In this document: positions 15,003 through 21,423 of the stretch, one piece after another | Position numbering within the stretch: position 1 is the first letter of the stretch | Layout of the letters: the number at the start of each line of letters is the position of its first letter | Source: JAAEQG01 sp023133475 | GTDB taxonomy: Bacteria > Planctomycetota > Phycisphaerae > UBA1845 | NCBI GenBank assembly: GCA_030631415.1 | Contig: DAOVLE010000040.1 | Location: 1 to 27,763, forward strand | Direction of reading: 5' to 3' | DNA: 27,763 nucleotides | The notes under the pieces: model-generated | Databases searched by the model: none | Seen by the model: the letters and a program-made list of their open reading frames with translations, nothing else | What the model was told of the DNA's origin: nothing | Translations under genes and position numbers: made by a program

Positions 15003-15836
15003 ATGCCACGCGACAGACACTCACGACGGTCAACAGCCTTTACGTTGGTCGAGTTGCTGGTTGTCATCTCGATCATTGTCATCCTGATAAGCATTTCGCT
15101 GCCATCCCTTAGGCAGGCGAGAGATCATGCCAAGGTGATCGCGTGCCAGAGCAACCTGCGGCAGATTATGGTTGGCTTCTTCGGCTACACCGCCGACCAT
15201 GGCGATGTCGTGCCCTTGGCGATGGGGCACGAACTGGGCGGCCAAAAGGGCCTGATGGACTTGAAAGACAACGATTGGTCGCCGGCGGTCATGTTCGGTG
15301 GGGGCCTGCCGGCTGAGGAGCGATTGCTCAACCCGTATGTCGGCAATGTGCATGAACTATTCCGGTGCCCGTGCGACAAAGGTGAGCCGATCTATTGGGT
15401 CGAGAACCCGCGCTACCCGCCTTCATTGACCGCCTATGAACTCTACGGGACCAGCTACTTTTACGTCTCCGGATACAACCGTGGGATTGGGGTTCTGATG
15501 CCGATGGGCCTGGCCAAGCTGGTTGGGCTGGACTTTTGCTACGGCAGTTTTGTGGACAAACCGCTGCCCAACGGCAAGCCGCTCCAGGTGACTTTGTTCC
15601 CGTCCCCAAGTAAGAAGGTGGTGATCGGCGATCTGCCGATTCATCGGGCCATGCCCTCCATAGCGGCTCATCCGAAGGCACACTGGCATCGCCGTAAGAC
15701 GAACCATGTGTGGGCAAACGCTGCGTTTCTCGACGGTCATGCAGAACTGCTCCGGGTGTTCCCGTTTGACGTTGGGGAGCGCCCGGAATGGGAGGGGGTG
15801 ACAACGCAGCCCAACGTGTCGAACCCATACTACTGA
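15003..15836 (+). CDS. Prepilin-motif (type II pseudopilin-like) H-Xn-DG protein
   Basis: The 277-residue protein has an N-terminal type IV prepilin signal: a basic leader MPRDRHSRRSTA, then FTLVELLVVISIIVILIS with the conserved Glu at position 5 of the mature helix (Glu17). The C-terminal part contains HVWANAAFLDGH, an H-X8-DG version of the H-X9-DG motif common in planctomycete and verrucomicrobial pseudopilin-like proteins. Family knowledge: the leader is cleaved and methylated by PilD-type peptidase and the helix packs in the inner membrane; large paralogous sets exist with unknown substrates. The ATG has AGGAGG/GAGG upstream. Its TGA overlaps the next start as TGATG, so the two are translationally coupled. 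Confidence 0.88.
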   Translation: MPRDRHSRRSTAFTLVELLVVISIIVILISISLPSLRQARDHAKVIACQSNLRQIMVGFFGYTADHGDVVPLAMGHELGGQKGLMDLKDNDWSPAVMFGGGLPAEERLLNPYVGNVHELFRCPCDKGEPIYWVENPRYPPSLTAYELYGTSYFYVSGYNRGIGVLMPMGLAKLVGLDFCYGSFVDKPLPNGKPLQVTLFPSPSKKVVIGDLPIHRAMPSIAAHPKAHWHRRKTNHVWANAAFLDGHAELLRVFPFDVGERPEWEGVTTQPNVSNPYY

Positions 15837-16252
15837 TGAAGATAATTATGAAGATGAATCGTCGCGTGAAGGTTTTGCTGTTGTCGCTCGTGATTATCGG
15901 GACGATTGCGGCCCATGTCGCCCGGCGTGTTCGTGAGACCTCCTTTGACGAGGCGGCGCACCGCGACACCGCCGACCTGACGGTCAAGGAGGTGACCTGG
16001 GAAATGGCGGAGACGGGGTGCATTGTCAAAGGCGTGTTGGTCAACCATGGCACGCGCTTAGCATCGTCTGTAATCCTGGTCGTTGAGTTGCGAGATGAGG
16101 CAGGCCGGGTGCGGGCCACCAACCCCATGGTCGAGGTTCTCGACGTGCCGTCACGAGAGAACAGGAAGTTCGAGGCGCTTCTCCCAGCCAACAGCATCCC
16201 TCTGGAGGCGACGGTTGCCGCAAGAGCTGTAGTGGTCTGTTGGGAAAAGTAA
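15836..16252 (+). CDS. Membrane-anchored FxLYD-like protein
   Basis: The start ATG at 15836 overlaps the stop of the pilin-like gene (TGATG). The 138-residue product has an N-terminal signal anchor (VKVLLLSLVIIGTIAAHVAR, about 11-30) and an extracytoplasmic beta domain. The segment IVKGVLVNHGTRLASSVILV then ELRDEAGRV then NRKFEALLP resembles the FxLYD pattern (glycine-valine strand, N-H-G turn, xLxDxxG, basic-F-x-A). The assignment is by eye and moderately sure. Coupling to the pilin-like gene suggests that the two proteins act together at the membrane. A REP-like palindrome follows 9 nt after the stop. Confidence 0.7.
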   Translation: MKIIMKMNRRVKVLLLSLVIIGTIAAHVARRVRETSFDEAAHRDTADLTVKEVTWEMAETGCIVKGVLVNHGTRLASSVILVVELRDEAGRVRATNPMVEVLDVPSRENRKFEALLPANSIPLEATVAARAVVVCWEK

Positions 16253-16261
16253 GCTGCCGGT

Positions 16262-16282
16262 GTAGGGCGGGTTTTACCCGCC
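16262..16282. repeat. Single REP-like palindrome
   Basis: GTAGGGCGGGTTTTACCCGC plus C, 9 nt after the TAA of the FxLYD-like gene. The following 16283-16448 shows no gene or further repeat. Confidence 0.85.
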
Positions 16283-16448
16283 GTCTGTGGGGGCGGGAGG
16301 TCAGCAAACCGGTCGGTTGGAGCATCAGGGGCCAACCACCTCCTTTCGGAGTACGACGCCAACTCAGACAGACCGCGGCGGCGGATACGCCGGACCCAAC
16401 AGCTCGACCAGAACGTACGCCGTAGCCGAGAGCAACACCCGAAACTGA

Positions 16449-16901
16449 TTGACCTCGAAATCATGGCAAGAGGCTCTCGAGCCTGGGGACATCCTGATTC
16501 AGGAGTTGTGGGCGGACGGAGCCTATGGGCTTGATATGTCCACCAGCAGGTTCAGCTTCACGGTGGAGGATGACGCCAACGGATACCCGCGCGTGCTGAT
16601 GATCGCCGAAGAGGGCACTGTGCTGAGCAACAAGACCTGGATCGCGGTTCGCCACGTCGGCGGCTGGGCTGGGGTGGAGAGCTTCACTGTTCAGTACATG
16701 GTCCAGATAGGCAATGTGAACAACGACGGGCGCGTGATGGCCAATGACCTCAGCCCGATCTTCCCGATGATCCCGACCGCAGGGGCGTCTCCCACGGAAC
16801 GTTGTGACATCAACGGCGACGAGCAAGTGATGGCCGACGACCTCAGCCCGGTGTTCCCGAATATCCCGTCGCCCTCAGTGCCCAAGCCCAGCGGGCACTG
16901 A
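16449..16901 (+). pseudogene. 5'-truncated copy of the beta-helix protein's C-terminus
   Basis: From about 16475 the translation (EPGDILIQEL, EGTVLSNKTWIAVRHVGGWA, FTVQYM, NNDGRVMANDLSPIFPMIPT, SVPKPSGH) is almost identical to residues ~905-1044 of the beta-helix protein encoded at 17145-20279. It contains the same Ig-like segment and dockerin-like tail. It lacks a signal peptide and beta-helix. The first ~9 codons do not match, there is no good ribosome binding site, and the upstream DNA has no continuing frame. It could still be transcribed, but a secreted role is unlikely without a signal. I read it as the remnant of a tandem duplication. Confidence 0.75.
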
Positions 16902-16906
16902 ACGGC

Positions 16907-16962
16907 GTAGGGCGGGTTCCACCCGCCATTCGATTGGAGAAGGCGGGTGAAACCCGCCCTAC
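16907..16962. repeat. 56-bp REPIN-like element
   Basis: Arms 16907-16927 and 16942-16962 with the 14-nt spacer ATTCGATTGGAGAA. It lies 6 nt after the stop of the truncated copy and 19 nt before the promoter of the beta-helix gene. Confidence 0.88.
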
Positions 16963-16980
16963 TCGACTGCCGCTCGCATC

Positions 16981-17009
16981 TTGAACGCATCATCAGCCAC
17001 TGGTATGAT
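16981..17009 (+). promoter_or_regulatory. Promoter of the beta-helix gene
   Basis: TTGAAC (16981-16986), 17-nt spacer, TATGAT (17004-17009), about 135 nt before the ATG at 17145. The long leader is like those of the two other secreted-protein genes with visible promoters. Confidence 0.68.
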
Positions 17010-17144
17010 CACGGTGTCCGCAGGGCAGGAGAGGTGTGGAACCTGCCACGGGAGTCCCGATCAGCTACGATCGGGTTGGGGCTACGTCTTATTGGGGTTC
17101 TTTGCCATGCCCAAGGGCATTGGCGCGGTGAAAGGAGAGCAGCG

Positions 17145-20100
17145 ATGCAGTTTGCAAAGTGTGTATGTTCACAGACGGTGTGGTGTGTGGTGGCTTGCGT
17201 TCTCTGGGCTGCCGGACCGGCTGGCGGGGCGACGATCCACGTGGACGACGTCGCCCCCCCCGGCGGCGACGGTATAACTTGGGCCACCGCATTCGTAGAC
17301 CTCCAGGAGGCATTGAACGGTGCGGAAGTTGGGGACGAGATTCGCGTGGCGGGCGGAACCTACAACCCAGCCGAACAGGAGGGCAGCCGCTCAGCCACTT
17401 TCCAACTGATTAGCGGTGTGGAGCTGTACGGCGGTTATGCCGGCTGCGGCGAGCCTGATCCGGACGAACGGAATATCCGCCTCTACGAAACGATCCTCAG
17501 CGGTGATCTGAACATTGACGACAGCCCGGGCTTCATCAACTACGATGAAAACAGCTACCACGTGGTAACCGGCTCCTACACGGACGAAACAGCTATACTC
17601 GACGGCTTTACAATTACCGGGGGCAATGCCGACGGTTCCTCCTCGAAGGGCGATGGGGCCGGGATATACAACAACAGCGGTAGCCCAACGATCACCAACT
17701 GCATCATCACAGCCAACACGGCGAGCCGTAATGGTGGCGGCATCTACTGTTCCTCCAGCAATCCGGCGATGACGATCACCAACTGCATCATCAGGGGCAA
17801 CACGGCGAGCAATGAGGGTGGTGGCATCTACTGTTCCACCAGCAACTTGTCGATCACCAACTGCATCATCATGGGCAATACGGCTAATAATGGTGGCGGC
17901 ATCTTGTCTCGCTACTGTAACCCGATAATCACCAATTGCATCGTGTGGGGCAACGCAGCCTCTTCCAGTGCTCAGATATCTGTTTTAAATAGCTCGCCGG
18001 TGGTCACCTACAGTTGCATCCAGGATGGTTGGACAGGCAATGGCGAGGAGAACATCACGGACGACCCGCTGCTGACTCGCGACGGCACTCATTTGCAGAC
18101 GGGTTCACCCTGCCAGGACAGCGGCGATCCGAATGGCGATTACAACGGGCAGGTTGACATCGATGGTGAGCTACGGGGGGACGACGGTCTCGTCGACATG
18201 GGCGCCGACGAGTTTCTGGACACCGATGACGACGGCCTCCCGGATTGGTGGGAACTGTATTACTTCGAATCACCCACCGCAGGCAATCCCCTGGACGATA
18301 ATGATGGCGACGGTTTGAATAACCTTGGCGAATACGTCATGAGCCGCAATCCCTGGCTGGCTCCCCGTGCATTCTATGTGGATTTAGCCGGTAACGACGC
18401 CTGGGATGGCTTGGCCCCGGTCTGGGACGGGCAGCATGGCCCCAAGGCTACCATTCAGAACGCGATCGACGCGGTGAGCCTGTACGAGAATGATGAGATT
18501 GAGGTGGCTGACGGCACCTACACCGGCTCCGGGAACAAGAATCTGAACTTCCGCGGTAAGGTCCTCACTCTGCGCAGCGCGAATGGGCCGGACACCTGCA
18601 CCATCGACTGCGAGAATGATGGACGTGCCTTCTATTTTCACCGCCTCGAAACTGCAACGTCGGTGGTGGACGGCTTTACACTTACGAATGGGAGCGCAGA
18701 CAGCGGTGGCGGGGTCTACTGTTATGGCTCCAGCAGCCCAACGATTGCCAACTGCACGATCACGGGCAACACGGCGAACTACGACGGCGGCGGCATCTAC
18801 TGTGACGACTCCAGCAACCCAACAATCGCCAACTGCACCATCACGGGCAACACGGTAAGTGGGGCTTATGCCAAAGGTGGCGGCATCTGCTGTTACGATT
18901 CCAGCAACCCCACGATCGCCAACTGCACCATCACGGGCAACGTGGCAAGTGGGTCTAATGCCAATGGCGGCGGCGGCATCTGCTGTTACGATTCCAGCAA
19001 CCCGACGATCACCAACTGCACCATCACAGGCAACACGGCGGACGACGACGACGGTGGCGGTGGCGGCATCTACTGTTGGAACTCCAGCAACCCGACGATC
19101 ACCAACTGCACCATCACAGGCAACACGGCAAGTGGGGCTTATGCCAACGGTGGCGGTATCTATTGTCGCGATTCCAGCAACCCGACGATTACCAACTGCG
19201 CCATCACGGGCAACACGGCAAGTGGGTCTAATGCCCATGGCGGCGGCGGCATCTGCTGTTACGATTCCAGCAACCCGACGATCACCAACTGCACCATCAT
19301 AGCCAACACGGCGGACTACCGTGGTGGCGGGATCCATTGTGATTCCAGCAACCCGACGATCACCAATTGCATTCTATGGGACAACGAAGCACTTTCCGGT
19401 GATCAGATATATGCTCTTAGTAGCTCGCCGGTGGTCACCTACAGTTGCGTCCAAAACGGTTGGACTGGCGAAGGCAACAGTAACGCCGACCCGCTGTTTG
19501 TTGATCCCGATGGGCCTGACGATGTTCCCGGCACCGAGGATGACGATCTGCGGCTTGCATCCAACTCGCCTTGTATTGATGCGGGAAAAAACGCGGCTGT
19601 CCCTGCCGACGTCGCCGACCTCGATGGTGATGGCAACACGACCGAACGCACGCCGGTCGATCTCGATGGTTATCCCCGCTTTGTGGACGATCCAAGCACA
19701 GAGAACACCGGTGTCCCCTGTTCAGGCTACGGGAATATCGTGGACATGGGCGCCTATGAGTTTCAGCCTGTACAACTGATCGAGAGTGTCCCCAGCCATG
19801 AGGAGAGCCTGTGTCGCTCAGCCGGTAATGTCATTGTGTTGACGTTTGCCGCCGACCTCGAGGCTCCCGAGCCTGGGGACATCCTGATTCAGGAGCTGTT
19901 GGCCGAAGGAGCCTATGGGCCTGATATGTCCACCAGTGGGTTCAGCTTCACGGTGGAGGAGCCGACTTACAGACTGGTGATCACCGACGAGGGCACTGTG
20001 CTGAGCAACAAGACATGGATCGCGGTTCGCCACGTCGGCGGCTGGGCTGGTATGGGGAGCTTCACTGTTCAGTACATGATCCAGGTGGGCGACGTGAACA

Positions 20101-20279
20101 ACGACGGGCGCGTGATGGCCAACGACCTCAGCCCGATCTTCCCGATGATCCCGACAGCCGGGGCGTCTCCCACGGAACGTTGTGACATCAACGGGGACGG
20201 GCGCGTGATGGCCAACGACCTCAGCCCGGTGTTCCCGAACATCCCATCGCCCTCAGTGCCCAAGCCCAGCGGGCACTGA
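17145..20279 (+). CDS. Secreted double parallel beta-helix protein with dockerin-like tail
   Basis: ATG 17145 follows AAAGGAGAG with good spacing; earlier in-frame codons precede the promoter or lie in repeat DNA. The 1044-residue protein has a signal peptide (about 1-29), a first beta-helix starting IHVDDVAPPGGDG with four PbH1 turns (GGGIYC, ITNCII, GNTAS; about 168-275), an Asp-rich linker DDDGLPDWWELYYF (about 360), a second helix starting FYVDLAGNDAWDG with eight turns (about 515-750), an Ig-like segment and a type I dockerin-like tail (NNDGRVMANDLSPIFPMI and INGDGRVMANDLSPVFPNI, about 981-1035). Parallel beta-helices often bind or cleave polysaccharides, but no lyase or hydrolase signature is visible, so the substrate is unknown. 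The stop is 5 nt before a palindromic element. Confidence 0.88.
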   Translation: MQFAKCVCSQTVWCVVACVLWAAGPAGGATIHVDDVAPPGGDGITWATAFVDLQEALNGAEVGDEIRVAGGTYNPAEQEGSRSATFQLISGVELYGGYAGCGEPDPDERNIRLYETILSGDLNIDDSPGFINYDENSYHVVTGSYTDETAILDGFTITGGNADGSSSKGDGAGIYNNSGSPTITNCIITANTASRNGGGIYCSSSNPAMTITNCIIRGNTASNEGGGIYCSTSNLSITNCIIMGNTANNGGGILSRYCNPIITNCIVWGNAASSSAQISVLNSSPVVTYSCIQDGWTGNGEENITDDPLLTRDGTHLQTGSPCQDSGDPNGDYNGQVDIDGELRGDDGLVDMGADEFLDTDDDGLPDWWELYYFESPTAGNPLDDNDGDGLNNLGEYVMSRNPWLAPRAFYVDLAGNDAWDGLAPVWDGQHGPKATIQNAIDAVSLYENDEIEVADGTYTGSGNKNLNFRGKVLTLRSANGPDTCTIDCENDGRAFYFHRLETATSVVDGFTLTNGSADSGGGVYCYGSSSPTIANCTITGNTANYDGGGIYCDDSSNPTIANCTITGNTVSGAYAKGGGICCYDSSNPTIANCTITGNVASGSNANGGGGICCYDSSNPTITNCTITGNTADDDDGGGGGIYCWNSSNPTITNCTITGNTASGAYANGGGIYCRDSSNPTITNCAITGNTASGSNAHGGGGICCYDSSNPTITNCTIIANTADYRGGGIHCDSSNPTITNCILWDNEALSGDQIYALSSSPVVTYSCVQNGWTGEGNSNADPLFVDPDGPDDVPGTEDDDLRLASNSPCIDAGKNAAVPADVADLDGDGNTTERTPVDLDGYPRFVDDPSTENTGVPCSGYGNIVDMGAYEFQPVQLIESVPSHEESLCRSAGNVIVLTFAADLEAPEPGDILIQELLAEGAYGPDMSTSGFSFTVEEPTYRLVITDEGTVLSNKTWIAVRHVGGWAGMGSFTVQYMIQVGDVNNDGRVMANDLSPIFPMIPTAGASPTERCDINGDGRVMANDLSPVFPNIPSPSVPKPSGH
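18690..19385 (+). repeat. PbH1 coding repeats, eight copies of 72-93 bp
   Basis: GGCGGCATCTRCTGTTACGA, CCAGCAACCCGACGATCACC, AACTGCACCATCACAGGCAA recur with few changes. Length varies only in the loop (NTASGAYAN, NVASGSNANG, NTADDDDG), which fits insertion into one turn edge of the helix. Confidence 0.88.
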
Positions 20280-20284
20280 GCCTC

Positions 20285-20375
20285 GTAGGGTGGGTGGAAC
20301 CTCGCGGAGCGAGGTGGACCCCACCAACCAGCGCGGTGGGTTGCGCTTCGCTCCGCGAAGCTCCACCCACCCTAC
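20285..20375. repeat. 91-bp composite element without heptamer core
   Basis: Left shoulder GTAGGGTGGGTGGAACCTCG with the CCTCGCGGAGCGAGG palindrome is joined by a short spacer to the inverted right shoulder ending CACCCACCCTAC. It has the same outer parts as 14791-14951, but the ~70-bp TCCAAGG core is absent. Confidence 0.88.
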
Positions 20376-20402
20376 AGGAAGCTGCACTGATTCAGCAAAG
20401 AA

Positions 20403-20423
20403 GGCGGGTGAAACTCGCCCTAC
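20403..20423. repeat. Single REP-like arm between convergent genes
   Basis: GGCGGGTGAAACTCGCCCTA plus C lies 8 nt beyond the stop codon of the endonuclease V gene. Confidence 0.82.
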
Positions 20424-20431
20424 ATTTTTGC

Positions 20432-21112
20432 TCAGCGTAAGCGGCGTTTGCCTTCGGCGGCCAGTCGATCCGCCAGCCGGGTCGGTTCGGGCAGCTTGTA
20501 TCGGGCCGCACAATCCAGCACAATCCGTTCCGCCGAGTCCAAGTCGATCTGGTGACCGATGCTCACAAAAACCGGCTTGACCTTGTTCCGGGTGCGCAGC
20601 ACTGTGCCGACGGTTTGCCCCTGGTGGGTCAAAGAGCTTCTGGAGCCGCGCCGGCTGGAGGGCTCCTCATATTCGCCGACCAGGCGGCTTTTAGCGCATC
20701 CGATCGTAGGCAAGCCGATGATGACCCCAAGATGGCAGGCAATGCCGAAACGGCGTGGATGGGCCAACCCGTGCCCGTCGCACATCAATACATCGGGCGT
20801 GTGCTTCAGCTTGCCGAGGGCGGCGAGCAGCACCGGCGCCTCGCGGAACGAAAGCAGCCCGGGAATGTAAGGAAACCGCAACTCGCAAACCGCAACGCAT
20901 TGCTCCACCACCACCCGCGCTTCCGCGTCCCATAACACCACAGCCCCGATACAGCCCTCACCGTCTGGGGAAAGTGCCATATCAGCACCAGCCACCAGAC
21001 GAACTGGTCGGCGAAGCTCGGTCTCGTGCACGGCCGAAGCCAGTTCCGTCTGCACGGCAATCGCCTGACATGTGGTCAGGTTCCAACGGTGTGGAGCCCG
21101 AGGAATCTTCAT
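20432..21112 (-). CDS. nfi: Endonuclease V (deoxyinosine 3' endonuclease)
   Basis: Endonuclease V nicks DNA near deoxyinosine and other deaminated bases, starting repair. The 226-residue protein is the usual length. Visible are GADMALSPDGEG with Asp44, the damage-recognition wedge PYIPGLLSFREAP (81-93, Tyr82 and catalytic Glu91), the catalytic MCDGHGLAHPRRFGIACHLG with Asp112, and IGCAKSRLVGEYEEP with Lys141. I chose ATG 21110-21112 (MKIPRAPHRW) on homologue-like length; an in-frame ATG at 21134-21136 is possible, and the GGAGG at about 21129 is rather far upstream of the chosen start. It stands alone, convergent with the beta-helix gene. Confidence 0.93.
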   Translation of the reverse strand: MKIPRAPHRWNLTTCQAIAVQTELASAVHETELRRPVRLVAGADMALSPDGEGCIGAVVLWDAEARVVVEQCVAVCELRFPYIPGLLSFREAPVLLAALGKLKHTPDVLMCDGHGLAHPRRFGIACHLGVIIGLPTIGCAKSRLVGEYEEPSSRRGSRSSLTHQGQTVGTVLRTRNKVKPVFVSIGHQIDLDSAERIVLDCAARYKLPEPTRLADRLAAEGKRRLR

Positions 21113-21223
21113 GATGCTCGGTGTCGAACCTCCGATCATGCGGCGGGGTAAAAACACCCTATTGTGTTTGGCATATTAGGTGGCGAAGTGGCGAAAGTCC
21201 ACCGTGTTTAGCGGCGACAAGTC

Positions 21224-21387
21224 CGCAGCGTTTAGCGGCGACCCGAAGGGGAGCGTGTAGAGAGGAGCGTGTAGTAGATGAGCGTGAAGGATGGAGCGTG
21301 ACAAACTGAGAAAACGGCATAATCACAGTTGTAGGGCGGGTTTCACCCGCCGTTGCGGCATGGTGCGGCGGGTGGAACCCGCCCTAC
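21224..21387. repeat. 164-bp compound repeat ending in a REPIN-like pair
   Basis: Second copy of the 8101-8263 element: GCAGCGTTTAGCGGCGACCC, GAAGGGGAGCG, GCGTGTAG/GCGTGAAGG stretch, then the inverted pair 21331-21351 and 21367-21387 with spacer GTTGCGGCATGGTGC. A shorter partial start (GTGTTTAGCGGCGACAAG) precedes it at 21204. It fills most of the gap 21113-21423. Confidence 0.88.
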
Positions 21388-21423
21388 TTGACTTTTCCGT
21401 AGACTCGTTGGAGTCTGTCCGGC

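Noticed and set aside
16947..17144. N-terminal extension of the beta-helix protein
   Set aside because: It runs through the REPIN-like arm and the promoter; ATG 17145 has a strong ribosome binding site and a signal peptide.
18384..19337. 317-codon open frame on the minus strand
   Set aside because: Antisense of the PbH1 repeats in the beta-helix gene, again kept open by repetition.
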